A DNA stretch of 64,000 nt, from positions 60,848,754 through 60,912,753 of the forward strand of contig NC_087065.1 of the NCBI RefSeq assembly GCF_963678635.1, read 5' to 3'. The number at the start of each line of letters is the position of its first letter. The stretch's first letter is position 1. The stretch is from Symsagittifera roscoffensis (taxonomy: Eukaryota > Xenacoelomorpha > Acoela > Convolutidae). Positions 59,701 through 64,000 of the stretch are shown piece after piece. The position numbers and the translations under genes were made by a program. Under the pieces are notes generated by a model. The model had not been told where the DNA came from. It searched no databases and worked only from the letters and a program-made list of their open reading frames with translations.

Positions 59701-62700
59701 TAGGTGTAATTAATTTCTTGCGAAATTAAAAACTCAAATTTATATTACTAAAAGAAAATGGTTGTAATTTATTTTTGTTATTTTTGTTATTAATTGCATT
59801 CAGCTACGTCAGTTTTTTCAACATTTTTTTGCTCAGTAAGTACCATTTTTCCTGCTTTTGGTGGCTTCTTGAGTTTTTCTTTACAACCGCAAGTTTTTTT
59901 CCCCTATTCATACTCGTAAGCTGCAAATTCATGCCTCACTTCGAGGTAGTTTATACACAAGCGAAGCTTATGTTGTGTTACGATTCAAGTGGAATTACTT
60001 GAAGTCGCACATTGATACCCAAGAAAGTTTGTGGCTTGTTTTTTTGAGATTTTTTTTGGGTTTTATTTCAATTTGGCTCTCCTTTTTCTCTATTGTTTGG
60101 CTTGTGTTTGCGCGAAGTATTTCTCAATTTTGAGTTTAAAAAAGTTTGGATCTTAATCATTGTGCAGGAGTATGAGTTTGGTAAGTGAGGCGGAGTTTTT
60201 CTCCTCGGACGAGCAGGTGAATCTAGTGCAAGAGAGAAAAGATGACAGCGAGAATAAAAGACGACTGAAGTACTTTGAACACAAGCATCTGCGGTACATC
60301 TTCAACGCCGAGAAACTTACCTTCTGCAAAATAAAGTGAGTGAGACATTTGCAAATTGATCTGTCTGGTCTGCTTTTCAAAAATGTTAGATTTTGGCTGG
60401 TACTATGTGAAAGACACGATATTAACTGATGAAAATTGCCCTTAAAAACTATTTTTCTTGTAAATTACCTGTCTCTGGTTAAGAGTTTCTTATATTTAAT
60501 AAGTTTCTATATTTTTGTGTAGTTGTCTCATCGCTCCACGCACAGAAACGACAAAAAAACAGCTATCCGTTTTAAATTTGTTTTCTGTTCAGGTTTTTTT
60601 GTTTTCAGAGCCCTAGATGCCGATCTAGAAGTCAACTGGTTTATCACTAAGACGTCTTTTCTAACCAATGACGATGTCGATTATAAACTGAAGCTATACG
60701 GATCCAACTCAACCACAGTTCCTGTTAGCTCGTTATGGAAAATTGTTTTCCGCGAAATCATTAACCCATTTTACGCATTCCAAATTTTTTCGGTTTTGAT
60801 ATGGGTTTTGGAAGAGTACTACTATTACGCAGTGTGCATTTTGGTTATTTCGGTAGTTTCTCTTGCGTTATCAACTTACGAGACGAGGAAACAGCAGATG
60901 TCGTTGCATAAAATGAGTCGTGCCGGGTCGAAGGTGAAAGTCCACAGATCCGATCATCAATTGCCAAGTGTCTCTGGAACAACGAGAGAAGAAGATGGTT
61001 TTCAATGCTCCGATGCGAAAATGATTCATAGCAGGTATTGGCATATTGCCATCCCATCATTTTAAAACGAAAATGGAGATCTTTGAAAGCTTTTTTTCTG
61101 AGTTATTAATTGTGTGTGAATCAATTGTCTAGCTTTTGATACATAATTTGTGTACCAAACTTAAAGTGGAGTTTTTTTTGGCTGATAATTATTTTAAATG
61201 TTTAGTGGCCTCGTACCTGGGGACATAGTATCCATAACATCCAATCAGGATCATAGTCTCCTTCCGTTTGACGCCGTCCTTTTATCTGGGTCATGTGTCG
61301 TCAATGAAAGCATGCTCACTGGTGAAAGTGTTCCCGTGACCAAGTGTCCGTTGACTGCCGACGATGGGGAGTCCTCAGAGGACTCGGCTTGTGCTGCGAC
61401 TCTGTTTAGTGTAGACTCCCACAAGCGGCACGTGTTGTTCTCGGGAACTGAGGTGTTGCAATGCAGATATGGGGGGAAAGATGGCGTCAAAGCAGTAGTC
61501 ATCAGAACTGGTAACTTTATTTTCAAGAATAGTTCTAAGTATCTGTTATTTCAGCACATTCCAGTTTCTTGTTTCCACCAGAAAAAAAAACATTATCGAA
61601 CATTAACTGACGATTTCTGTTCAGGCTTCATGACTAGCAAGGGGGAGCTGATCCGGTCCATTTTGTACCCCAGGGCCATCAACTTCCAGTTCTACTCGGA
61701 TACCCTCAAGTTCGTTCTGGTCATGAGCGTGTTGGCTGTCATTGGAGTCGTCTATACAATAATTGTCCTTTACACTTACGGGGTTAGATTATGCTGTTAT
61801 TTCAAAAAAGAATACGGTTTTTCTTTTATACCATTTTTTTGTGTAAATTTTAAATATAAGTAGTGGTTATTGTAAATTTTGGACTAATTGGTGGTAGAGT
61901 GTTGCATAGAATAATAAAAGTTACACATGTGAAGTTTTGATTGGAATTCTAGGCGTTATGATAATTTCTTCCAATATTAGCTGCAAATTAGTTTCAAATA
62001 CTACAGCATCAAATTACCAAATTGCTACCCCCCCCCCCCCCCCCCGAAGCTATAGAGTCGGACAATCAAATCTCTCGTTTCAAATAGTCTTTTTAAACAG
62101 GAATCAGCATGGGAGATGTTTTTACTGGCGGCCGATGTTGTGACTATCTGCGTGCCACCGCAACTACCCGCCGCTCTCACAGTGGCTGCTGTGTACTCTC
62201 AGGCGAGGCTGAAAGCTTCTAGAATATTCTGCACCACTCCTTCCAGAATCAACTTAGCCGGAAGGGTCAACATGGTCTGCTACGATAAGGTAAAATCGGC
62301 CGCGAAATTTGGTTTTTATGGTTTTGTTGCAAACTAGTTAATTAAACAAGCGAGCTTGTAAGCGTTGTATTATACGGTTAGTCCTTTTCCCATCGCAAGT
62401 CGTGCACTGTAGGAATAAGTTTTGCGCAAACTTATCGAAATAAGTGTTGGACACTTTTATACTCATTTGAAGATATTGACTCCCTCCCTGAGCTGAAATT
62501 TGAAAAGAATCTTTGTTAAGTTTTGGAGGTTTGACAGGCGGCAAGTTAATTATACACGCTCCAATAATCTTAAGCCTTTTTAACCCAATCAGCGTAGACC
62601 ATTGAAAATTAAGATTCATCGCCATCAATTTGTCCATCTCGGTTTAAATTATGACGAAATTTTTAGACAGGAACAATAACAGAAGACGGTATGGATGTCC

Positions 62701-62933
62701 TTGGAGTACTCGCATACAATGGTGACTCATCTTTACACACATCTGTATCACCTTCAGTTGAGCTGCCACGCCTGATGACGGCAGCTAGCGAGCTCCGAGA
62801 TCAGAATTTTGAAGATGTTTTGAAGGGTTTGGCTGTGACTCATTCACTGTCTCTCAAATCAAATTCAAAATCAGGTGACAAAGAAATTGTGGGAGATCCG
62901 ATGGAGGTCAAGATGTTTGAGTTCACAGGATGG
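35508..62933 (+). CDS. ATP13A: P5B-type P-type ATPase (ATP13A family), eight exons seen, 3' end beyond window
   Basis: Exons: 35508-35783, 38413-38528, 60168-60335, 60609-61034, 61206-61510, 61625-61782, 62101-62289 and 62667-62933. All junctions keep phase and use GT-AG. About 635 residues are visible, roughly half of a typical ~1,200-residue protein; the rest lies past 64000. P5B ATPases sit in late endosomal/lysosomal membranes and the characterised animal members export polyamines to the cytosol. Hallmarks: the N-terminal membrane-embedded Ma region, M1-M2 after NPFYAFQIFSVLIW, actuator-domain TGES in NESMLTGESVPVTK, the M4 motif CVPPQLPAAL, and the phosphorylation motif DK|TGT split by intron 7. 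The M4 motif is usually PPALP in P5B and PPELP in P5A; Gln here is unusual. Intron 2 is 21.6 kb and holds most of the mobile DNA of the window. Confidence 0.95.
35954..36373. mobile_element. 420-bp MITE with 9-bp target duplication (Mutator-like?)
   Basis: Flanked by the identical 9-mer ATGTATGGT at 35945-35953 and 36374-36382. The ends carry imperfect inverted repeats: GTCCCATTTGTACTAAAAT on the left pairs with TTTTGGTACAAATGGGAC on the right, and the ends are GGTG/CACC. The interior is locally GC-rich with a GGTGGGCGCGC...GCGCGCGTCACC palindrome. Nine-base duplications are typical of Mutator-group transposons. Noncoding; lies in ATP13A intron 1. Confidence 0.75.
36921..38392. mobile_element. 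1.47-kb nonautonomous element with ~75-bp terminal inverted repeats
   Basis: The left end AACAAGACTGCTCGTATCAG is the reverse complement of the right end at 38373-38392, and the match continues for ~75 bp (to about 36995 and from about 38314). Each arm contains a perfect internal palindrome CAGGGCGAAGCCCTG. No transposase ORF. I could not find a convincing target duplication. It carries a nested dispersed repeat at 37810-38252. Its right end is only 20 bp from ATP13A exon 2. Confidence 0.8.
37810..38252 (+). repeat. dispersed element, copy B, lacking the tRNA-like cassette
   Basis: Aligns through most of its length with 15507-16059 (shared CCAGCTATTAAGTACAGCCA, AATGCGTCCGCTCTATAAAT, CATAATTGGCTTGCGTCACT). 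The ~60 bp with A and B boxes is missing right after CTGTAGCGTAG. Nested in the TIR element. Confidence 0.75.
38413..38528 (+). CDS. ATP13A: ATP13A exon 2
   Basis: Acceptor TTGTCTTAG; donor GG|GTGAGT, phase 2. Encodes a region with ICEVHMTSVDPLVAVRYLNK, part of the cytosolic N-terminal domain. Joins in frame to exon 3 across 21.6 kb. Confidence 0.85.
38529..43000. other. ATP13A intron 2, left part: AT-rich with repeat fragments
   Basis: No gene seen. Family heads near 39110 (GTAATCGGGAAGTAGAA), 40626 (ACACTTGCGGGAGCAACTGT) and 41940 (TACCCTTGCGATTAGCGAGA); a tRNA-like cassette near 41751-41802 (B-box TTGGTTCGAGTCT). Confidence 0.5.
42155..42750 (+). repeat. SINE-like element with tRNA-Leu-like module and hairpin tail
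   Basis: Head ACACTTGCGAAGCTAGTGTG. The module has GGCTGAGTGG (42571), GACTCAAAATC (42592) and GCAGATTCGAATCCTAC (42621), in the order and spacing of a class II tRNA-Leu. Tail GCAAAGCGAAGCTTCGCCTC followed by TGTGT at 42722-42748. Probably a tRNA-derived SINE and not a functional tRNA gene. Confidence 0.65.
43010..43200. repeat. dispersed repeat shared with the 1,683-bp duplication
   Basis: Blocks TTGTTCAGGCT, GGAAGGCAAACTCCACTATC and ACAGCGAAAGT match 8870-9000 and 10560-10680, with shorter matches near 7830 and 30640. Confidence 0.6.
43785..45360 (+). pseudogene. degenerate Jockey-like LINE reverse transcriptase
   Basis: Conceptual plus-strand translation with many stops gives RT landmarks in the correct order: LSPVLKCLESFIDP and HQHGFRSMH (~43890), LSDYLCGRPAE and a GFPQ-TVLAPT equivalent of the PQGS motif (~44170-44260), FADNFYLF where FADD is expected (~44320), YPKILGVFFEP (~44525), and the C-terminal LAQLRSRYSPFLNRK with the cysteine knuckle NCIHC...HLLNC in an intact stretch ending at 45279. 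Long dead; inserted in ATP13A intron 2. Confidence 0.85.
45655..48063 (+). repeat. tandem-like array of a 0.4-0.65-kb dispersed repeat
   Basis: Ordered blocks recur: CACGCAAAATCAGGTACCAC near 46231, 46791, 47221 and 47621 (and truncated at 48040), each followed by ATCATCGGACAGGGT, AAAGCCCTTTCAGTGGTGAT, GTCGAGAAAAACCGGTTTG and AATTAGTAAAGTAGTTAGTA. Units are 400-560 bp apart. The LTR retrotransposon has inserted in the last unit; related sequence resumes at 58970. Confidence 0.8.
48064..48068. repeat. 5-bp target site duplication, left
   Basis: GTTGG directly abuts the left LTR and is repeated at 58965-58969 directly after the right LTR, as expected for Gypsy-type integrase. Confidence 0.9.
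48069..48458 (-). repeat. 3' LTR (390 bp)
   Basis: Read on the minus strand it begins TGTAACATAG and ends GGTATATAACA. It differs from the other LTR only at 48219 (A here, T at 58725). Confidence 0.97.
48459..48823 (-). other. 3' noncoding region of the LTR element
   Basis: 365 bp between the env-like stop and the 3' LTR with no ORF. No strong polypurine tract is visible just upstream of the LTR; the closest is a weak GGAAAGAATCAACAAG run, which is unusual. Confidence 0.5.
48824..50506 (-). CDS. env-like: envelope-like transmembrane protein of the LTR element
   Basis: An open frame of about 560 codons following pol. Seen: an N-terminal heptad-type coiled coil (about residues 15-70), a cysteine-containing central domain with GCNICLITLDCGT, a second helical region (about 380-425), one strong membrane segment near residue 440-465 (LTLTAIVFLGNLVLHALIMY), and a ~95-residue tail. 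The layout resembles the membrane-fusion subunit of retroelement and insect-virus F-like envelopes, but homology is not proven. No ATG lies at the 5' end; the frame upstream hits TAG at 50515-50513 and a GTG at 50506 is the only near-start. A splice acceptor-like TATAG precedes the frame, so expression from a spliced mRNA with an upstream leader or signal peptide exon is likely. Confidence 0.7.
   Translation of the reverse strand: MSEIESSSNEKFFTISNELSEIRAIQQQTIENQNKNWKIIEEQFATIQGNFHILRDCTQTLFSNQQINFNFDTAASLLNVVYADIASYKTALYAFKTNVLNSIPTLLDKRLPMSLVPRESLVAVIDAVYKSQKEENHRLTLAIPPSDVHSYYDAKLLRDVTIIEEGLLLNMAIPYASSQTAFQMYRAQVIPMPQADPTEAIKWVTEGSYLAISEDSMETTVLTEEQYANCLGSSTYRICHQTMETHLGQSSCLATLYFHSTMTALTVCETEKVLLPTPEKATNLGYGIWLITSASAAFSLREYSLDELNTPKREDHPGCNICLITLDCGTQLISKFIKIRPDLDSCDKIPAKRISVSLPDPLAHLISELPDLSDLPYYESKTDAGVKLLREVKAKLIDSPHLTKVDQLNEIAKPIAHNMRLLKPSLVDKMEQYVPLRLSLTLTAIVFLGNLVLHALIMYLYHRFAIFRKLTPKFLKSNAGNIQLKPVLSVAAAHRNEFMEHGSKIRENYMVLTQGEMEACQTPKALSRRTSACSSMGVVNGNLEQNTRPNTEREESFSQI
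50511..50878. repeat. 170-bp tandem repeat at the pol-env junction, 2.2 copies
   Basis: Units start with TTCTATACATTTCCTCCTGC at 50511, 50681 and 50851; the first two are identical except near 50600/50770, and the third is truncated after ~25 bp. The period is not a multiple of three. It separates pol from env and puts three copies of the acceptor-like TATAG motif (minus strand) upstream of env. Confidence 0.9.
50933..51362 (-). other. TARG1/OARD1-like macro domain at the C-terminus of Pol
   Basis: The last ~143 residues of Pol read as a macro domain: FGTGDLMHFPGSIAHCVSSD (ADP-ribose-binding loop 1), MSKGIAKQI (helix with the GIA signature), FNLVTKTQYFNKPSYYDL, and ALPKIGCGLDKL before a C-terminal KVFIYV strand. 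In the TARG1 class, which removes ADP-ribose from acidic residues and processes related adducts, catalysis uses a Lys in the VTK-type position and an Asp in GCGLD; both are present. The domain is continuous with Pol and not a separate ORF, so it would be made through the gag-pol frameshift and probably released or packaged with Pol. Function in the element is inference. Confidence 0.88.
50933..56536 (-). CDS. pol: Pol polyprotein: protease, RT, RNase H, integrase, C-terminal macro domain
   Basis: 1,867 open codons in the -1 frame relative to gag, entered from the slippery site at 56467-56473, so the first ~20 codons are not translated as such. Residues by position: protease LIDTGAC (Asp91); reverse transcriptase KLDCSQAY (Asp553) and FMDD (619-620); RNase H CDAS (Asp769), KEF (Glu819), LTDN (Asp846), AADF (Asp889); integrase zinc finger H1091/H1098/C1128/C1131 and DDE triad Asp1163, Asp1221, Glu1257. 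After a chromo-less linker comes a long proline-rich segment (about 1500-1560), an acidic then basic stretch, and a macro domain (about 1725-1867). All catalytic residues expected for an active Gypsy Pol are present. The extra ~470 residues after integrase are atypical. Confidence 0.95.
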   Translation of the reverse strand: MLAQTQATGTAATEFPVPNGTKKLTQPQSQSVKSSKSQKSRKSRKSRKSNIQDVQDDEIIDLYAVIPTEGTVLTYMKIRLAPSLQRRVLIDTGACANVISKQTFDEIKNEKTLFAPYKMAKSSLKQVRMAGGQLVSIETEVTIEFHMADMNFTETFLVLNSANSTILGNPFFKKHHIHVCSKYNLLHFPDLTLQINEIKPANAPRRTNRVKKFPLVLTKKQIIAPHQTVIIECQLQDTLTDMEKTTGIVVPSQELEEKCELAVTSSINEVNKQNIIYVTAFNMTEHNLTLPFKTEIGKFSILTLTEYENLIQIEPQTLALAKMNQPDNVELGINEIISQKTSPSIGSEQKPPPEYEKFWFPTPETCPNPESLPSIQREIYDQILYFQGLEKIEPNNNIQDRLSFLSNFQWENSVLTNDQRSEVEHLLIEYADIFAKHRFDVGYNSDLKIKLTPEHQRPLYTQGPPTPIQLRNELTVELALMHYFGLITTLSHSKYSSPLFAHRKPSGKLRMLIDLRRINHSIKTYYINSNFPISNMTDASNHFAGKILFTKLDCSQAYHCVQMADDLSVQLLAFNFGSRTYAYKCLAQGLSKSVTGFSSFIRHYLDPCLAADLCTQFMDDIGSAVNNYEELIPTLKKIFECIRKSGLKLSPNKCEIGTQRMKFLGNVVTPQGVTPEEAKISAFLSKIKMPRTVKQVKRLIGFVQFFRNYMPSLGEKLIPFYKLLKKQIDFEITEDHHKNLKTLKADLIQATTLTLRLPKPGLQYVILCDASYHGTGFVLMVEDYVKNEKNEEIKTYAPVSFGSRLFNTAQLKFSIYYKEFLALYFALDHFSHYIWGSVKPVIVLTDNRSLTQFFQAKTIPPSVWNFLDRVLSFNIIIAHIPGTANYAADFLSRMQTDPSASLSLKLTDKIPVREIYIDTTARVPDASLNLVQSIDEAFSETEQVDEALVANLQRLGLYQAYLDKQTTCDSQGTIEPKALVMLKRPMMNAIEYPDPAENHIELDSKNEPIDRKKEQQQDTDIEEVKKWIRTGEILDLTYANSRLKKYAKQFNRLVIEDEVLLRNFYDDTGKIKHKQFCVPKHMWNETLYRVHNSMTGGHIGMTRTTEEFRRRFYFPGFSEFLVNTVKNCLTCPQLKNASSKHQTPPLQPLSSLQSYPGDMMQIDIVGPLKSPVYKFVLTGIDVFSKYLFAAPMTNASADTVARELTKMFFMHSYVPKRILSDLGSVFTSKLIHELTGLLNIKIGHATLKHPQTIGLVERSHGALKRILKLNTDAQWTDWHRYVPLGTFIHNTSYYSSIGCCPSTIFHGREPTKPLDLRFSTKALEIATANADFVTALQDAMLEKFKETKDNIVSSYHRYRGYYDQKALAQPLVLHSFCLLLNPLLTNQSDTRNKSVQVWLPLYRVENVLTNSNYIVRKVGTNHTQCVHRIRLRSIRPQNQPEDIDPIDEAQFVVDPSLSKYRSEPGLFDDYRPRLLDDVQPQHDSEIQQATPTTIRLSIPVGGPLAPAPPPAVVMAPPPPVALPVPPLVVLPPPPPAPPPPREPPAPIVPPRPPSPLDIELEPMNPPQPGQQEAPIGEDHMDGAGAAEPGEMAQERDETAEEQPVQEPPRTRRKAAAIARDRIYGQTRFSNDVRYHPIPPREKHPRKYGLRTVDGHEVAPVTFSPISKRKENQEKVRQQAAEANELFPPKEQKKRIIKSSLKRAKQATRLNDEAGSSKDSMNSIQEPNIIFGTGDLMHFPGSIAHCVSSDFQMSKGIAKQIRDAYPALQPTLKSIETPQVGASVSMHIPSQNKSIFNLVTKTQYFNKPSYYDLTRSLRCMKKQLIEQGIKQIALPKIGCGLDKLRENTVFNIIFEIFRKTDIKVFIYV
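56464..57943 (-). CDS. gag: Gag of the LTR element, with one internal frame break
   Basis: Starts at ATG 57943 in good context. The N-terminal part has a typical Gypsy capsid signature (ANFLQLHLRDSALRFYQTL). The reading frame then changes by +1 somewhere between 57675 and 57506, most likely near 57645, in a short GA-rich stretch; both frames overlap there. The second frame continues without stops through an Ala-rich helix, a Gln/Asn/Gly-rich region of ~200 residues, and a CCHC zinc knuckle (CDHCGKFGHTISQC) to the stop at 56464. A single frame is the norm for Gypsy gag, so this is a damaging indel, a sequencing error, or an unusual frameshift. Confidence 0.85.
56467..56473 (-). promoter_or_regulatory. 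-1 ribosomal frameshift slippery heptamer A AAA AAC
   Basis: On the minus strand the last gag codons are AAA AAC followed directly by TAA; with the preceding A this is the canonical X XXY YYZ site. A -1 slip enters the pol frame with no stop for 1,840 codons. I did not model the downstream pseudoknot. Confidence 0.85.
57944..58574 (-). other. leader with putative primer-binding site of the LTR element
   Basis: Directly after the 5' LTR the minus strand reads TGGCGACTATGAGTGGG, which would pair with a tRNA ending ...GTCGCCA, an end seen in serine tRNAs; the tRNA identity is a guess. The remaining ~600 bp has no ORF. Confidence 0.6.
58575..58964 (-). repeat. 5' LTR (390 bp)
   Basis: Identical to 48069-48458 except at 58725. 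Followed by GTTGG (58965-58969), the right target duplication. Confidence 0.97.
58970..59535 (+). repeat. continuation of the 0.4-0.65-kb repeat beyond the LTR element
   Basis: Same ordered blocks as 45655-48063 (AAGACGGTTGTCGGATTATT, ATCATCGGACTGGGTGAGTG, GTCGAGAAAAACCGGTTGGG, AGCGAGCGAGC), confirming that the LTR element interrupted the array. Confidence 0.7.
60168..60335 (+). CDS. ATP13A: ATP13A exon 3
   Basis: Acceptor ATTGTGCAG, donor AA|GTGAGT. Starts in phase 2, continues exon 2 in frame, and ends with KYFEHKHLRYIFNAEKLTF, the conserved P5B stretch where the N-terminal domain meets M1. Confidence 0.9.
60609..61034 (+). CDS. ATP13A: ATP13A exon 4: M1-M2 region
   Basis: Encodes LYGSNSTTVPVSSLWKI, NPFYAFQIFSVLIW and YYYYAVCILVISVVSLALS, the first two core membrane helices, then the start of the actuator domain with a ~25-residue family-atypical hydrophilic stretch. 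Donor AGCAG|GTATTG. Confidence 0.93.
61206..61510 (+). CDS. ATP13A: ATP13A exon 5: actuator domain (TGES)
   Basis: LVPGDIVSI and NESMLTGESVPVTK (dephosphorylation loop), then an acidic insert (GESSEDSA) and VLFSGTEVLQ. Donor G|GTAACT. The loop is intact. Confidence 0.95.
61625..61782 (+). CDS. ATP13A: ATP13A exon 6: M3 region
   Basis: GFMTSKGELIRSILYPR followed by a membrane helix FVLVMSVLAVIGVVYTIIVL. Acceptor TTCTGTTCAG; donor GGG|GTTAGA. Confidence 0.92.
62028..62045. repeat. C18 homopolymer in ATP13A intron 6
   Basis: Eighteen consecutive C in an AT-rich intron, 55 bp upstream of exon 7. Length may be uncertain in the assembly. Confidence 0.9.
62101..62289 (+). CDS. ATP13A: ATP13A exon 7: M4 and start of the phosphorylation domain
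   Basis: VVTICVPPQLPAALTVA is M4 with its unwinding proline motif; then FCTTPSRINLAGRVN and VCYDK, ending on the first two residues of DKTGT. Donor AAG|GTAAAA. Confidence 0.95.
62667..62933 (+). CDS. ATP13A: ATP13A exon 8: remainder of DKTGT and nucleotide-binding domain start
   Basis: Begins TGTITEDGMDVLG directly after YDK, completing the catalytic motif, and ends GDPMEVKMFEFTGW, a P5B landmark in the N domain. Donor TGG|GTTAGT; the next exon is outside the window. Confidence 0.95.
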
Positions 62934-62959
62934 GTTAGTTATCCGATGATCACTCTCAA

Positions 62960-63990
62960 TGTCTTATATGTTAAATGAAAGTCTTAATGCGCTATGGACG
63001 CAACGCTTAATTGAACACAATGCTTAAGAATTATTGGGAGACAATGTTTAAAAGGACTATCGAGCGTAACGTTTAAAAATCGTTCAGAGCAACCATCAGA
63101 GGAAGTTGAACTGGATCTAGCTTCAAAGCTAGACAGTACCTGATTTTGTTCGAAACTTTGCGTTTAGTGATTCATTTTAGTCTGAAACGAATAAAAAAAA
63201 CTGTAGTCTCCACGCTAAGAAAGAATTTTTTTGCGAACCAATTCGGTCTAGAAAAATAAAATGAAAATTTCAACGTTTCATAGCTTAAAAAGCTTGCATA
63301 GAAAAACTTAAACTTTTCGCGAACTATTCCGTCTATGAAGTAACTTGACTTAATTTAAAGTCTCATAGCTCCAAAGCTTGTTCAAAAAAATTAAACTTTT
63401 CGAGAACCGAATCAGTCTATGGAATCGGTTAAATGGCTCCAATCTTATATATTAAATGAAAGTCTAAATGCGCCATGGACGCAAAGTTTTAACTTTTCTA
63501 TCGAGCACAACGTCTAAGAATCATTCAGAGAAACCATCAGAGGAAGTTGAACGTGATCCAACTTCAAGGCTATACAGTACCTGATTTTGTTCAAAGTTTT
63601 GCCTTTAGAGATTCATTTCAGTCTGAAACGAATGAGCTAAAAACTGTATTTTCCACGCTAAGAAAGAATTTTTTTGTTAACCGATTCGGTCCATAAAATA
63701 AAATGAAATATTTCAACGCTTCATAGCATAAAAGGCTTGCTGAGAAAAACTTAAACTTTTCGTAAACCTATTCAATCTATGAAATAACTTGAATCAATTT
63801 AAAGTTTCATAGCTTCAAAGCTTGTTCGAAAAATTTAAACTTTTTGAGAACCGAATCAGTCTATGGAATCGGTTAAATGGCTTCAATAGAAAAATCTAAA
63901 CGTTTCCCACCGATTCCCTTCATGAATTAATTTGAAATATTTCATGAAATAAGTTTATCGGTTGATTGGCTCCAATAAGAAACCCTAATT
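62960..63990. repeat. ~82-bp decayed tandem repeat inside a ~0.45-0.48-kb duplication (ATP13A intron 8)
   Basis: Blocks GCGAACCAATTCGGTC, TTTCATAGCTT, AAGCTTGC and AACTTAAACTTTTCG recur about every 80-85 bp (63236, 63321, 63402 and so on). A larger segment (CTTATATGTTAAATGAAAG at 62963) recurs at 63444, with CATCAGAGGAAGTTGAAC at 63094 and 63535. The same family occurs at 33986-34200. Confidence 0.65.
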
Positions 63991-64000
63991 TTTCGCTATC

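Overview
This is an AT-rich, intron-bearing, repeat-dense invertebrate animal chromosome segment. Every intron I can place has GT-AG ends, and the genes are animal housekeeping types (p24/TMED, SPT4, P5B-ATPase ATP13A). Three genes have a pyrimidine-rich 3' splice acceptor only 1 to 10 nt upstream of the start codon with no visible donor. That is the pattern expected of spliced-leader trans-splicing. Together with many short tRNA-derived repeats it would fit a larvacean-type tunicate or another trans-splicing invertebrate, but I cannot name the species.

Layout. 1-1056 (-): retroelement gag-like ORF that runs off the left edge, with a repeat-bearing noncoding region behind it. 3835-8023 (+): three-exon p24 cargo receptor whose first intron holds a dead LINE fragment. 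8451-11816: nearly perfect 1,683-bp tandem duplication. 13097-15177 (-): PLP-dependent class-V aminotransferase-like gene with an in-frame TAG and a one-base frameshift. 16986-18047 (+): intronless choline/ethanolamine-kinase-like gene, followed after 262 bp by SPT4 (18310-23208, two exons); the pair could be an operon. 23.2-35.5 kb: intergenic, with hairpin-headed tRNA-cassette repeats and a decayed ~165-bp satellite. 35508 to beyond the right edge (+): ATP13A, eight exons seen; exons 2 and 3 are separated by 21.6 kb of transposable elements.

The most striking object lies in that intron: a 10,896-bp Ty3/Gypsy-type LTR retrotransposon (48069-58964, minus orientation). Its 390-bp LTRs differ at one base and it is flanked by a perfect 5-bp target duplication. 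It encodes gag, a canonical A AAA AAC slippery site directly before the gag stop, a protease-RT-RNase H-integrase polyprotein, and an envelope-like ORF without its own start codon. The Pol polyprotein ends in a TARG1/OARD1-type macro domain whose ADP-ribose hydrolase residues appear retained. An ADP-ribose-processing module fused to an apparently young env-bearing retroelement is my leading candidate for an undescribed system.

Other mobile DNA includes a 420-bp MITE with 9-bp target duplications, a 1.47-kb element with ~75-bp inverted repeats, two LINE remnants, an array of a 0.4-0.65-kb repeat into which the LTR element inserted, and a dispersed family sharing hairpin heads and tails but carrying different tRNA-like cassettes.
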